The position numbers and the translations under genes were made by a program. The notes under the pieces are model-generated. The model had not been told where the DNA came from and searched no databases. It saw nothing but the letters and a program-made list of their open reading frames with translations. A stretch of DNA of 64,000 nucleotides from Acidovorax sp. CF316. GTDB lineage: Bacteria > Pseudomonadota > Gammaproteobacteria > Burkholderiales > Burkholderiaceae_C. Positions 52,346-62,041 of this stretch are shown in pieces. Positions within the stretch are counted from its first letter, which is position 1; each line of letters begins with the position of its first letter. The DNA is taken from assembly GCF_000276605.1 (NCBI RefSeq), contig NZ_AKJX01000089.1:26100-90099 (forward strand), written 5' to 3'.

Positions 52346-53058
52346 TGACTGCGCATCTTCGCCCGCAGGCGTGCGATCGACTGGCTGTGCAGTTGGCAGA
52401 CGCGGGATTCGGTGACGCCCAGCACGGCCGCGATCTCCTTGAGATTCATGTCGTGCTCGTAGTACATGCCCATGATGTGCTGTTCGCGCTCGGGCAATGA
52501 CTCGATGGCCGTGACCAGGGCCGAGCGCAGGCGGTGGTCGCGCAGCATCTCGAGCGGGTTCGCCGCCTCGTCGCCCACGTGGCGGTCGAGAAAACCGTCA
52601 TCGTCGTCATTGCTGTGCGTCATGTCCTCGAGGTACACGAGCTGCGTGCCGCGCACCCGGCCCAGCAGGTTCTGGTACTCGGGCAGCGGCATGCCCATCT
52701 CGGTGGCGATCTCCGATTCGAGCGGGCTGCGGCCCAGGCGCTGCTCCAGCCGGTTGACGGCCTGTTCGATGTCCTTCTGGCTCTTGCGCGAACTGCGCGA
52801 CATCCAGTCGCCTTCGCGCAGCTCATCGAGCATGGCCCCGCGGATGCGCTGGGTGGCGAAGGTCTCGAACTGCACCCCCTGGGCGGCTTCGTAGCGCGAG
52901 AGGGCTTCCGCCAGGCCCATCATGCCGACCTGGATCAGGTCGTCCAGCTCCACATTGGGAGGCAGCTTGGCGATCATGTGGTGCGCGATCCGCCGTACCA
53001 GGGGCACGTGCTGGCGAATCATCGCATCACGGTCAAGCTGGCCTTTGGCGGTGTACAT
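52342..53058 (-). CDS. fliA: RNA polymerase sigma-28 factor FliA
   Basis: The 238-residue flagellar sigma factor has region 2 (HVPLVRRIAHHMIAKLPPNVELDDLIQVGMMGLAEALSRY), region 3 and region 4 (LNLKEIAAVLGVTESRVCQLHSQSIARLR-like). Start ATG 53058 gives the usual MYTAKGQ. It directs late flagellar genes and is inhibited by FlgM. The terminal TAG lies inside the inverted repeat of the structured element. It follows flhG by 4 nt. Confidence 0.96.
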   Translation of the reverse strand: MYTAKGQLDRDAMIRQHVPLVRRIAHHMIAKLPPNVELDDLIQVGMMGLAEALSRYEAAQGVQFETFATQRIRGAMLDELREGDWMSRSSRKSQKDIEQAVNRLEQRLGRSPLESEIATEMGMPLPEYQNLLGRVRGTQLVYLEDMTHSNDDDDGFLDRHVGDEAANPLEMLRDHRLRSALVTAIESLPEREQHIMGMYYEHDMNLKEIAAVLGVTESRVCQLHSQSIARLRAKMRSH

Positions 53059-53062
53059 CAGA

Positions 53063-53869
53063 TCAGTGGCTCCGAACGAGGTGTGCAGTTGCCGGCGTAC
53101 CGGCGAAATTGCTGGATGCAATTGCAGTGGCAGCTGCCATCGTTCCATTGATGGTGCCCGCGTTTTCCAGCAGTTGCAAGGCCAGGCGCTGCAGCTCCTG
53201 GGGATTCTGGGTGGAGACGGCCGTAGTGTGCACCTGGCCGCCCAGGTGGCGCTCGGCGCAGTCCTGCAATGTCTGCAATGCTGCAAGGGTCTTGCGGCGT
53301 TCGGCCGCGCCCGAACCCCGCACCAGTGCCGCCACGGTGCAGGCCAGGCCGGTGTGCTGGGCCATCTGCTTGAGGCTCTTGTAGGTGGTGAGCACGCCTG
53401 CGGCGGCACCCTCCATCACCATCAGCGGTGTGGTCCGGGTGTGGGTGAGCAACTGACCCAGCAAGGGGGGTGGTGCGTGCAGCACCAGGATGCTGTAGGC
53501 GCGCACGTAGGGCTGGATGTCCTGCAGCGGCGAGACATGTGCCGGCCGGTCGGCCCGGCTGATCTGCCACAGGCCGCGGGCCGCAGGGATCACCGCCAGA
53601 GAGGAGGCCGCAGCGCCCTGGTCCAGGCCGTCGTGCCAGGGGGCCCGGCGCAGCAGGTGGTACAGGCCCGGGGACTCGTCGGTCTCGTAGCCGGTGGCGT
53701 CGAGCACCACCACCGGGTAGCCCATGCGCTGCAGGCTGGCGCAGACCTGCCACAGGGTCTCGAGGCCGCTGCCGGCCTGTTCCTGGCTGGCCACGGCCAG
53801 CACGCGCAGTTCGGTTTGCGGGGTGAAGCTTTGCAGCCCCGCCGCTTGGTGAAAGCCGGTATCAAGCAT
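53063..53869 (-). CDS. FlhG-like (MinD-family) protein lacking the P-loop
   Basis: The 268-residue protein occupies the flhG position between flhF and fliA, and overlaps flhF by 8 nt. The fold start (LRVLAVASQEQAGSG then LETLWQVCASLQRMGYPVVVLDATG) aligns with the MinD/FlhG nucleotide-binding beginning, but the KGGxGKT loop is absent. FlhG normally limits flagellum number by stimulating FlhF GTPase. A degenerate version could still bind FlhF or FliM without ATP control. The call rests on position and weak similarity. Confidence 0.7.
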   Translation of the reverse strand: MLDTGFHQAAGLQSFTPQTELRVLAVASQEQAGSGLETLWQVCASLQRMGYPVVVLDATGYETDESPGLYHLLRRAPWHDGLDQGAAASSLAVIPAARGLWQISRADRPAHVSPLQDIQPYVRAYSILVLHAPPPLLGQLLTHTRTTPLMVMEGAAAGVLTTYKSLKQMAQHTGLACTVAALVRGSGAAERRKTLAALQTLQDCAERHLGGQVHTTAVSTQNPQELQRLALQLLENAGTINGTMAAATAIASSNFAGTPATAHLVRSH

Positions 53870-55412
53870 CGACCAACCCCCTGTCCGTTACCAATTCGGG
53901 TGAATGCGAAAAGAAGAAATTCAGGTCGCTGGCCTTCGGGTCGAACGGCGACTTGACCGGCGCACGCATCGAGGTGCCGATGAGCTGGTGGGCGTCGGCG
54001 GCTTCCCAGTCCTCGGGCACGCGCTGGCCGTTGGTCACGCCGCGCAGCACCATCTGGTGGCGGATCAGCGCATCGATGGAGGGGCCGAGCTTCACGGCCT
54101 CGTCCACCTTGGACAGGATGGCCTGCTGCGAGCCGTTGGTTTTGAACGAGGTCAGCACATCGTCCAGGGTGTCGCCATGGCAGCCGGCGTTGAGCACCAG
54201 CAGGCGGTTCACGTGGGGCAGGTCCAGCACGTCGAGCATGTCGCGCTTGCGTGGATCGCGCGGGGCCACGCCGGTGGTGTCGATGAGCACCATCTTCTTG
54301 CCGCTGAGCAGGCCCAGCAGGTCCTGCAGTGCCGCACGGTCGTGGGCCAGGTGGGCCACGATGCCCAGCATGCGGCCATAGGTGCGCAGCTGTTCGTGGG
54401 CGCCCACGCGGTAGGTGTCCAGGGTGATCAGGCCGACGCTGCCGGGGCCGTGGATGCGCGCGCACAGGGCCGCCAGCTTGGCGGTGGTGGTGGTCTTGCC
54501 GACGCCGGTGGAACCCACCATGGCGAAGATGCCGCCCTGCTCGTACAGGGGGGCGGCGCCCGCATCGGTCTTGAGGTTGCGTTCCAGCACCTCCATGAGC
54601 CAGCGCACGGCTTCCCCGGCCGACAGGTCCTCGGGCAGGCGCTCGAGCACGGCGCGGGCCAGGGCGGGCGAGTAGCCGGCCCGGATCATCTTCAGCATCA
54701 GGTTTGACTGGATCGGGTTCTGGCGCGCCTGGCCCAGCCAGGCCAACGTGTTGAACCGGTCCTCGATGAGTTCCTTCATCGAGTGCAGTTCGTTCATCAG
54801 GTTCTGCTGGTTGTTGACCTGCGCGTTGGACAGGGCCGGCGCTTCCTGGTGGTGGTGGCGCTGCTGCGGCTTGCGGGGGGCAGGCTCGGGCAGGTCCATG
54901 GGGATGGAGCGCAGCGGGTTGTGGCGCGCCACCTGGGCGGCGGGGCGCTCGCGGGCAAGCTCCTCGGCGCGGTCGCGGCTGCGCTGCATCATGGGCACGG
55001 GGTCCGAGGGGCCGGCAATCGCCTCATGGCGGCGGCGCAGCATGCGCTCGCGCACATAGTCCTGGAAGGACAGGGTGCTCATGGCCAGCTGCTCGGTGTC
55101 TTCCTCGACCGGGTTGCGGTTCAGGGCGGACGACTGGGCGGCACGGGGCTGCGGCGACTGCTGCTGTTGCTGCTGTTGCTGCTGGCGCTGGCTGGCCTGC
55201 ACCAGGGACGAAGGGGCGCTGTGTGCCGGCTGCCTGGCGGCGGCTGCGCTGTTGTTGTCCAGCGACGAGAGCGTGTCTTCCGCCGTGGCCATCACCTCCA
55301 CGCCGTTGGCCGTGGGGCGGTTGGACAGGATCAATGTGCCCTCGCCAAAGGCCATGCGTGCTTTGGCCAATGCTTCACGGGACGTGGCAGCGTGAAAGCG
55401 TTTGATGTTCAT
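53862..55412 (-). CDS. flhF: Flagellar placement GTPase FlhF
   Basis: A 516-residue SRP-type GTPase. The N-terminal basic region starts MNIKRFHAATSREALAKAR; a low-complexity middle includes a run of nine Gln at about 77-85. The NG domain has Walker A STGVGKTTTTAKLAALCA near 297 and the DTTGVAPRD motif. FlhF decides the place and number of polar flagella. Its ATG overlaps the flhA stop (ATGA). The Gln run is encoded by CAG/CAA repeats at 55158-55184. Confidence 0.94.
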   Translation of the reverse strand: MNIKRFHAATSREALAKARMAFGEGTLILSNRPTANGVEVMATAEDTLSSLDNNSAAAARQPAHSAPSSLVQASQRQQQQQQQQQSPQPRAAQSSALNRNPVEEDTEQLAMSTLSFQDYVRERMLRRRHEAIAGPSDPVPMMQRSRDRAEELARERPAAQVARHNPLRSIPMDLPEPAPRKPQQRHHHQEAPALSNAQVNNQQNLMNELHSMKELIEDRFNTLAWLGQARQNPIQSNLMLKMIRAGYSPALARAVLERLPEDLSAGEAVRWLMEVLERNLKTDAGAAPLYEQGGIFAMVGSTGVGKTTTTAKLAALCARIHGPGSVGLITLDTYRVGAHEQLRTYGRMLGIVAHLAHDRAALQDLLGLLSGKKMVLIDTTGVAPRDPRKRDMLDVLDLPHVNRLLVLNAGCHGDTLDDVLTSFKTNGSQQAILSKVDEAVKLGPSIDALIRHQMVLRGVTNGQRVPEDWEAADAHQLIGTSMRAPVKSPFDPKASDLNFFFSHSPELVTDRGLVDA

Positions 55413-57484
55413 GATGCACCTTTGAGGATGGGCCCAATGCGGATGGTGTGGGTCTCGGGAATTTCACTGTGGGCAAGGACCTGCAGCCGGGGCGCCACGC
55501 GGCGCACCAGGCGGGAGATCGCATTGCGGATCTGGTCGGGCACGAGCAGGCAGGCGGGCAGGCCCATTTCCTCCTGGCGCAGGGCCACTTCGGCGGCCTT
55601 CTGGGTCAGGATGTCGGCCACGCCGGGGTCCAGGGCCGGGCTGGCGGTGTTGCCCAGGGCCTGCACCAGCAGGCGCTCCAGGCCGGGTTCGATGGCGATG
55701 ACGTTGAGCTCGCGGGTCGGGCCGTAGATCTGCTGCACGATGGCCGGCGACAGGGCGATGCGCACGCGGCGCGCCAGTTCCACGGGGTCGGAGATGCCGC
55801 CGGCATGCTCGGCCAGGGTCTCGATGATGGTGCGGATATCGCGGATGTGCACAGACTCTTCCAGCAGCAGCTGGAGGACTTTCTGGAACGTGGCGATGGA
55901 GACCATTTTCGGGACGACTTCTTCGATGAGCTTGGGGGCCAGCTTGGCGACGTGTTCCACCAGTTGCTGGGTTTCAGTGCGGCTCAGCAACTTGGCTGCC
56001 TGCACTTGCATCAAGTGTGACAAATGCGTCGCCATCACGGTTTCCGAATCAACGACCGTAAAGCCGGCCATTTGCGCCGCTTCCTTCTGCCGGTCGTCGA
56101 TCCAGTGCGCGGGCAGGCCGAAGGCCGGGTCGGTCGTGGGGGTGCCGATGAGCGGTGTGGTGATGCCGCCGGGGTTGATCGCCAGGAACATGCCGGGGAA
56201 GGCCTCGCCTTCGCCCACCACCACGCCGCGCAGCGTGATGCGGTAGCCGCTGGGCTTGAGTTCCAGGTTGTCGCGCACGTGCACGGCCGGGGGCAGGAAG
56301 CCCACTTCCTGCGCAAACTTGCGGCGCACGCCCTTGATGCGGGTCAGCAGGTCGCCCTGGCGGCTCTTGTCCACCAGCGTGATCAGGCGGTAGCCCAGCT
56401 CCAGGCCCAGCAGGTCCACGGGCTGCAGGTCGTCCCAGGTGGCTTCGCCGTCGGTGGCCACGGGGGGCGGTGGGGGGGCTTCCTCGGGGACCTGCTGGCG
56501 CTGGTACAGGGTCCAGGCCCAGTAGCCCAGGGCGCCACCGGTCACCAGGAACACCAGGTGGGGCATGCCGGGGATCAGGCCGAGCAGAATCAGGATGCCG
56601 GCCGTGACGCCGAGCACGCGGGGCGACATGAACAGCTGCTGCACGATCTGGCGGCCCATGTCCTGTTCCTTGCCCACGCGCGAGATCACCATGGCGGCGG
56701 CCACCGAGATCAAGAGGCCTGGGATCTGGGCCACCAGGGCGTCACCGATGGCCAGCAGGATGTAGCTGTCGGCGGCCTGCTTGGCCGAGAGGTCGTGCTG
56801 CAGCACGCCGATAGCGAAGCCGCCGATGATGTTGATCAACAGGATCAGGATGCCGGCGACGGCATCGCCGCGCACGAACTTGGAGGCACCGTCCATCGAG
56901 CCGAAGAAGTTGGCTTCCTCGGACACTTCGGCGCGGCGGCGCTTGGCTTCCTTCTCGTCGATCAGGCCGGCATTGAGGTCGGCGTCCACCGCCATCTGCT
57001 TGCCGGGCATGGCGTCCAGCGTGAAGCGGGCCGAGACTTCGGCGATGCGCTCGGCACCCTTGGTCACCACCACGAAGTTGATCACCACCAGGATCGCAAA
57101 CACGATCAGACCCACGGCGAAGTTGCCGCCGATCAGGAAGTGGCCGAAGGCCTCGATCACGGCGCCCGCGGCACCCGGGCCGGTGTGGCCTTCCAGCAAC
57201 ACCACGCGGGTGGAGGCCACGTTCAGCGACAGGCGCATCAGCGTGGTCAGCAGCAGCACCGAGGGAAAGGCCGCGAAGTCCAGCGGCCGGACCATGTAGG
57301 CCGAGACCATCATCACCATCAGCGCCACGGCGATGTTCAGGGTGAAGAAGGTGTCCAGCATCCAGGGCGGGATGGGCAGCACCATCAGCGCCAGGATGGC
57401 CACCACCAGCAGCGGCGCCGACATGCCCTGCAGGGCGGAGCTGTTGCTGCCTGCCCATTGCCGAAGGGAGTTCAAGTTGTTCAT
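55409..57484 (-). CDS. flhA: Flagellar export gate protein FlhA
   Basis: The 691-residue FHIPEP-family export protein has eight hydrophobic segments in its first 330 residues, with DAMPGKQMAVDADLNAGLIDEKEAKRRRAEV (conserved FHIPEP loop). The C-terminal cytoplasmic domain binds chaperone-substrate complexes. Its ATG overlaps the flhB stop (ATGA). Confidence 0.97.
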   Translation of the reverse strand: MNNLNSLRQWAGSNSSALQGMSAPLLVVAILALMVLPIPPWMLDTFFTLNIAVALMVMMVSAYMVRPLDFAAFPSVLLLTTLMRLSLNVASTRVVLLEGHTGPGAAGAVIEAFGHFLIGGNFAVGLIVFAILVVINFVVVTKGAERIAEVSARFTLDAMPGKQMAVDADLNAGLIDEKEAKRRRAEVSEEANFFGSMDGASKFVRGDAVAGILILLINIIGGFAIGVLQHDLSAKQAADSYILLAIGDALVAQIPGLLISVAAAMVISRVGKEQDMGRQIVQQLFMSPRVLGVTAGILILLGLIPGMPHLVFLVTGGALGYWAWTLYQRQQVPEEAPPPPPVATDGEATWDDLQPVDLLGLELGYRLITLVDKSRQGDLLTRIKGVRRKFAQEVGFLPPAVHVRDNLELKPSGYRITLRGVVVGEGEAFPGMFLAINPGGITTPLIGTPTTDPAFGLPAHWIDDRQKEAAQMAGFTVVDSETVMATHLSHLMQVQAAKLLSRTETQQLVEHVAKLAPKLIEEVVPKMVSIATFQKVLQLLLEESVHIRDIRTIIETLAEHAGGISDPVELARRVRIALSPAIVQQIYGPTRELNVIAIEPGLERLLVQALGNTASPALDPGVADILTQKAAEVALRQEEMGLPACLLVPDQIRNAISRLVRRVAPRLQVLAHSEIPETHTIRIGPILKGAS

Positions 57485-58644
57485 GGCGCGGTGCCTTGCA
57501 CGGTGGACGGGGAGGGCTTGTTCAGCGGATCGAGCTCAGGCGGGACATGGGGGTCGACCAGCGCATCGGGCATCTGCCCCTCGCCGCGCAGCGCGGCCTT
57601 GAGGCGGTACACATAGGCCAGCACCTGGGCCACCGCGGCGTACAAGGTGGCGGGAATGGCCTGGTCGATCTCGGCGTGGGCGTACAGGGCGCGGGCCAGC
57701 ATGGGCGACTGCAGCACCGGCACGTCGTGGGCCTTGGCCAGGTCGCGGATGCGCATGGCGACCAGGTCGGTGCCGCGCGAAATCACCTGCGGGGCGGCCA
57801 TGGTCTTGTCGTCGTACTTCAGCGCCACGGCGTAGTGGGTGGGGTTCATCACCACGAAGTCCGCCTTGGGAACGGCGGCCACACTGGCGCCATCGGCCAT
57901 TTCGCGCTGCTTCTGGCGGATGCGGCCCTTGGTGTGCGGGTCGCCATCGGATTCCTTGTGCTCCTGCTTGACCTCTTCGTGCGACATCTTCAGGCGCGAC
58001 TTGAAGAAGAAGGCCTGCAGCGGCACGTCGATCAGCGCCGCCATGAAGACCACCAGCAGCATCAGGCTGACGCCGGAGACCAGCCATTCGGACATCTGGC
58101 GGATGGCCATGGGAGAGGGCTGCAGCACCAGCATGGCCACGCGCTCGATGCTGCCTGCCATGTAGTGCCAGGCCACGGCGGAGATGATGGCCGTCATCAG
58201 GACCATCTTGGCCACGTTGGCCATCTGCTGCTTGGAGAACAGGTTCGCCACCCCCGACAGGGGGTTCAGGCGGTTGAACTGGGGGCTGATGGGCTTCATG
58301 CTGAAGATCCAGCCGCCGGCGCCGATGGCGCTGAGCAGTGCGGCGCCACTGGTGAGCAGCGCAAACACGGTGCTGGCGACCAGGCCCACGATGACCATGG
58401 TGCGCAGGCGGTCCAGCATGGTGGTGGGCGCCATCACCGTGTTGGAGTTGAACACCAGCTGGTGGCTCATCGCCTGCTGCAGGTGTTCCATGAGTGTCGG
58501 GGCCAGGACCAGCATGGCGCCACCGCCCGCGCCCAGGATGGCCAGGTGCGACAGGTCGCGCGAGCGCGCACCTTGTCCGTCCTCGCGCGCTTTCTGCAGC
58601 TTGCGTTCGGACGCCGGTAGGCTTTTTTCTTGGCTGGATTCCAT
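57481..58644 (-). CDS. flhB: Flagellar export switch protein FlhB
   Basis: A 387-residue protein with four membrane segments and a cytoplasmic autocleavage motif NPTHYAVALKYD near 265, which switches export from rod-hook to filament substrates. N-terminal ASERKLQKAREDGQGARSRDL is typical. Upstream (58645-58816) is 172 bp without a gene; a promoter for flhB-flhA-flhF-flhG-fliA is expected there, but no clear site was found. Confidence 0.97.
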   Translation of the reverse strand: MESSQEKSLPASERKLQKAREDGQGARSRDLSHLAILGAGGGAMLVLAPTLMEHLQQAMSHQLVFNSNTVMAPTTMLDRLRTMVIVGLVASTVFALLTSGAALLSAIGAGGWIFSMKPISPQFNRLNPLSGVANLFSKQQMANVAKMVLMTAIISAVAWHYMAGSIERVAMLVLQPSPMAIRQMSEWLVSGVSLMLLVVFMAALIDVPLQAFFFKSRLKMSHEEVKQEHKESDGDPHTKGRIRQKQREMADGASVAAVPKADFVVMNPTHYAVALKYDDKTMAAPQVISRGTDLVAMRIRDLAKAHDVPVLQSPMLARALYAHAEIDQAIPATLYAAVAQVLAYVYRLKAALRGEGQMPDALVDPHVPPELDPLNKPSPSTVQGTAP

Positions 58645-58816
58645 GATGGCGTGACAACTTGTGTCCTGCCATTGTCGTGAGCGACCCGGAAATCTAAAGA
58701 CGGATAAAGGGCGGCTGCAGGCCCCTTTTCCCTCGTACCTGTTCAGTGGCGCCGCGCGGCGCGGAGTGCGCGGGCATCGGCTGGCGCTGCTGCGCCGGGC
58801 CGGTAGAAAGCCGGGG

Positions 58817-59446
58817 TCAGAAGCCCAGGCTGGCCAGCAGGTCGTCCACCTGGGACTGGTCGGTCACGACGTCGGGGGTGTTGTCCGGGTCCACCACGGG
58901 GCCGGCGAGGTGCTCGCGCGGGGGCTCCACCAGCGCGGCGGGCACGTTGGCGGTGGGCGGAGCGGTCTGGATCAGCAGTTGGACCAGTTGCTCCTCGATG
59001 GTGGCAGCCAGGTTGACCACCCGGGCGATCACCTGGCCCGTGAGGTCGTGGAAATCCTGCGCCATCATGATTTCGGTCAGGTGCGTATCGGCTTCCCTGG
59101 TGACGCGTTCCACGTCGGTCAGGAAGTTCATGATCTCGCCCTTGGCCACGGCGGCAACGGGGTCTTTCACCAGGGAGGTCACCACGCGGCGCGTCTCGGC
59201 CGCGATGAAGTCGTGCTGGGCCTTGGCCTGTTCGACCCGAGTGAGCACCTTTTCGGCCGCTTCGCCCGTCAGGCGGGCGATGTAGGACAGGCGGCTCTGG
59301 GCGTCCGGAAGCTCACCCATGGATCCGCGCAGCTTGTCTGCATAGCCCAGCTCGTTGAGCGAATCGTGCAACTGGCGGGTCAGCAGACCGATCTTGTGGT
59401 GAACGTCGGCCGTGGGCTCACCCTGGGGGGCGTCAGGTGTTTCCAT
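58817..59446 (-). CDS. cheZ: Chemotaxis phosphatase CheZ
   Basis: A 209-residue helical protein. The active-site helix MMAQDFHDLTGQVIARVVN contains the catalytic Gln that dephosphorylates CheY-P. The C-terminal peptide QVDDLLASLGF is the CheY-binding tail. It is 4 nt downstream of cheY. Confidence 0.95.
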   Translation of the reverse strand: METPDAPQGEPTADVHHKIGLLTRQLHDSLNELGYADKLRGSMGELPDAQSRLSYIARLTGEAAEKVLTRVEQAKAQHDFIAAETRRVVTSLVKDPVAAVAKGEIMNFLTDVERVTREADTHLTEIMMAQDFHDLTGQVIARVVNLAATIEEQLVQLLIQTAPPTANVPAALVEPPREHLAGPVVDPDNTPDVVTDQSQVDDLLASLGF

Positions 59447-59450
59447 GGCG

Positions 59451-59837
59451 TCACATTCCCATTTTCTTGAGGATCAGCAGGACCTTTTCCTCCAGCGTGG
59501 CCTTGGTGAAGGGCTTGACGATGTAGCCGGCAGCTCCGCCCTGGGCGGCCGCGACGATGTCTTCCTTGCGGGCTTCGGCGGTCACCATCAGTACCGGAAG
59601 GTGCTTGAGCTTGTCGTCTTTCTTGATTTCCGCGAGAAGCTGGAAACCATTCATGTTGGGCATGTTGATGTCCGTCACCACGAAGTCAAACTTGCTGTTG
59701 CGCAGTTTGTTCAAGGCGGCGACGCCGTCCTCGGCCTCGTCGGCGTCGGCAAATCCGCTCTCCTTGAGCAGATTGCGGACGATGCGCCGCATGGTGGAGA
59801 AGTCGTCAACGATCAAGAAGCGAAGGGCTGTGGTCAC
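59451..59837 (-). CDS. cheY: Chemotaxis response regulator CheY
   Basis: A 128-residue receiver domain. Acidic pair in [10 protein letters not shown], phosphoacceptor Asp in DINMPNMNG, Thr in VTAEARKED and Lys in KPFTKATL are all present. It binds FliM to switch flagellar rotation. CheA and CheW are not in the window. Confidence 0.96.
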   Translation of the reverse strand: MTTALRFLIVDDFSTMRRIVRNLLKESGFADADEAEDGVAALNKLRNSKFDFVVTDINMPNMNGFQLLAEIKKDDKLKHLPVLMVTAEARKEDIVAAAQGGAAGYIVKPFTKATLEEKVLLILKKMGM

Positions 59838-59909
59838 GTGGGACCCTTTCGGTCGAAATAGGCTGGTTGTATTGTCAAGTGTGGCAGGTTTGGTGACAAG
59901 TCGTAACGA

Positions 59910-60842
59910 TCACCTGCCAGTCGTTGGATTTTCGCGCTTTTCCGTCGGCACTTCTGGAGTGGTGGCCGCGGGAGTCCCCTTGCCCAGGAGGCGTTCTTCG
60001 GCCTCGCGGGTCAGCACCGTGATGGTAATACGGCGATTGGCGGGTGCGCGTGGATTCGTGGGTTCGAGAAGATCGCTGGCGGCCAGGCCCACCACGCGGC
60101 CCAGCTTGGCGTCGGGCATGCCGGCAGACACCAGCTCGCGGCGCGAGGCGTTGGCCCGGTCTGCCGACAATTCCCAGTTGCTGTAACCGCGCTCGCTGTT
60201 GCCATAGGGGACGGCATCGGTGTGGCCGGCCAGGCTGATGCGGTTTTCCACCCCGCCCAGCGCGGCGCCGATCTCGCGCAGGATGTCGCGCATATAGGGT
60301 TTCACCAGCGCACTGCCGCTGTCGAACATGGGGCGATTCTGGTCGTCCACGATCTGGATCTGCAGCCCGTCGGGCGTGACATCGATGCGGATCTGCGACT
60401 TGTACTCGTTCAGGCGCGGGTTTTCGGTGATCAGGGCATCGATCTTGGCCTGCAGCGCCTTGATGCGCTCCTGGTCCTGCTTGGCGCGCTCGGCGCGTGC
60501 GTTGTCGATGCTGGCGCGGCGGTCCTTGTCGGGGTCGGAGTCGGAACGGCGCACCTGGCCGTGCACCTTGGACAGGTCGTTGCCGCCGCCCGGGATGACG
60601 CTGGAGCTGTTGCCGGCGCCGTCGCCGCCGGTCATGGCCACCTTGAGCGGCGAGGCGAAGTAGGCCGAAATACCCTGCAGCTCCCCCTTGGCAGTGGAGC
60701 CCAGCAGCCACATCAGCAGGAAGAAGGCCATCATGGCCGTCACGAAGTCGGCATAGGCGATCTTCCAGGCGCCGCCATGGACGGCATGGCCGCCCTTCTT
60801 GACGCGCTTGATGATGATCGGCTGGAGCTTCTTTTCTGCCAT
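59910..60842 (-). CDS. motB: Flagellar stator protein MotB
   Basis: A 310-residue stator subunit. The membrane helix YADFVTAMMAFFLLMWLLG contains the proton-binding Asp. The C-terminal OmpA domain contains ISLAGHTDAVPYGNSERGYSNWELSADRANAS for peptidoglycan anchoring. It is coupled to motA by a 12-nt gap. Confidence 0.96.
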   Translation of the reverse strand: MAEKKLQPIIIKRVKKGGHAVHGGAWKIAYADFVTAMMAFFLLMWLLGSTAKGELQGISAYFASPLKVAMTGGDGAGNSSSVIPGGGNDLSKVHGQVRRSDSDPDKDRRASIDNARAERAKQDQERIKALQAKIDALITENPRLNEYKSQIRIDVTPDGLQIQIVDDQNRPMFDSGSALVKPYMRDILREIGAALGGVENRISLAGHTDAVPYGNSERGYSNWELSADRANASRRELVSAGMPDAKLGRVVGLAASDLLEPTNPRAPANRRITITVLTREAEERLLGKGTPAATTPEVPTEKRENPTTGR

Positions 60843-60854
60843 GGTGGTGGGTGC

Positions 60855-61715
60855 TTACTTCTTGCCCTTCACGTGTCCCTCAAGTTCCGCGAAGGTCGGC
60901 CTGTCGGTGGAGAACAACACCTTGCGGCCAAACTCGATGGCGGTGGCGGGGTTGTAGCCCTGCATGCTGGCCAGCAGCGTGGACTTGATGCACAGGAATT
61001 CCTTGGCGGCATCTTCGGTCTTTTGTTCCATCAGTCCGCCCAGGGGTTCCACGAAGCCGTAGGCCAGCAAGATGCCCAGGAAGGTGCCGACCAGGGCCGA
61101 GGCGATCATGCCGCCCAGCACCGAGGGGGGCTGCCCCACCGAGCCCATGGTGTTCACCACCCCCAGCACGGCGGCCACGATGCCGAAGGCGGGCAGGGCG
61201 CCGGCCAGCCGGGCGATGGCCGCCACCGGGGCATGGGCCTCCTGGTGGTGGGTGTCGATCTCGTTGTCCATCAGGGCCTCGATCTCGTGGGAGTTGAGGT
61301 TGCCCGAGACCATCATGCGCAGGTAGTCGGTGGTGAACTCGATCACATGGTGGTCGCTGCCCACCGTGGGGTACTTCTTGAAGATCTCCGACTCATGGGG
61401 GGTTTCCACATCCTTTTCGATCGCCATCAGGCCTTCCTTGCGGGCCTTCTGCAGGATGTCGTAGAGCATGGCCAGCAGTTCCATGTAGCGCGCCTTGGTG
61501 TACTTGGAGCCCTTGAGGGCGGCCGGGACGGCCTTGAGCGTGGCCTTGAGCACCTTGGGCTGGTTGTTCACCACGAAGGCGCCCATGGCGCTGCCGCCAA
61601 TGGTGATGAGCTCGAACGGCAGGGCCTTCAGGATCACCTGGATGTTCCCGCCGTGCACAATGTACACACCGAAGATGCAGACCATGCTGACGACGTAGCC
61701 AATGATGACGAACAT
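60855..61715 (-). CDS. motA: Flagellar stator protein MotA
   Basis: A 286-residue stator protein with four membrane segments and the cytoplasmic loop that pushes FliG. FEIVTIGGSA-like (LPFELITIGGSAMGAFVV) and the P-loop GVVNTMGSVGQPPSVLGGMIA are conserved. It is first in the motA-motB gene pair. Confidence 0.96.
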   Translation of the reverse strand: MFVIIGYVVSMVCIFGVYIVHGGNIQVILKALPFELITIGGSAMGAFVVNNQPKVLKATLKAVPAALKGSKYTKARYMELLAMLYDILQKARKEGLMAIEKDVETPHESEIFKKYPTVGSDHHVIEFTTDYLRMMVSGNLNSHEIEALMDNEIDTHHQEAHAPVAAIARLAGALPAFGIVAAVLGVVNTMGSVGQPPSVLGGMIASALVGTFLGILLAYGFVEPLGGLMEQKTEDAAKEFLCIKSTLLASMQGYNPATAIEFGRKVLFSTDRPTFAELEGHVKGKK

Positions 61716-62041
61716 GCTGATTCAGTTTGTTTTTGGCGGGCGCCAGGCGGGGCTGGGGCGGTTGCGGTGGAAACACGGCACCAGGCCGTATCGCTGGTTT
61801 CACTGTATCTGATTGTGCGCGAACCAGTCCCGCGAGCAAGCGGTAAAGCGCCCATCACTTCGCCCGGTTGGGCGGGTTGCGTGGTTTTTCCGTCGGTTTT
61901 CCCGATTTCGGAAACTCCGGCAGTGTTTATGCTGCGCAATAGTAGGGCTTTCACACGGCAGTTTCGGCAAGACCCCATGGACACAGGTGATCTACATATG
62001 AAGACAGGCCAGCATACCCACGCGGCATTGGAGTGCCGACC
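61716..62041. other. motA-rfbF divergent intergenic region
   Basis: A 326-bp gene-free gap with divergent genes on both sides. It holds a possible rfbF-side promoter: TTTCGG (61906-61911), 16-bp spacer, TATGCT (61928-61933). A 15-codon leader frame runs from 61998 to 62045, and short stems such as CGCCC/GGGCG near 61861 are also present. No ops/JUMPstart element was recognised. Confidence 0.4.

Noticed and set aside
59883..59917. GGCAGGT/ACCTGCC hairpin at the motB-cheY boundary as terminator
   Set aside because: Seven base pairs with a long loop and no U-tract; too weak to annotate.
61716..62041. ops/JUMPstart element before rfbF
   Set aside because: Only GCGGTAAAGC was found, without the conserved flanking sequence.
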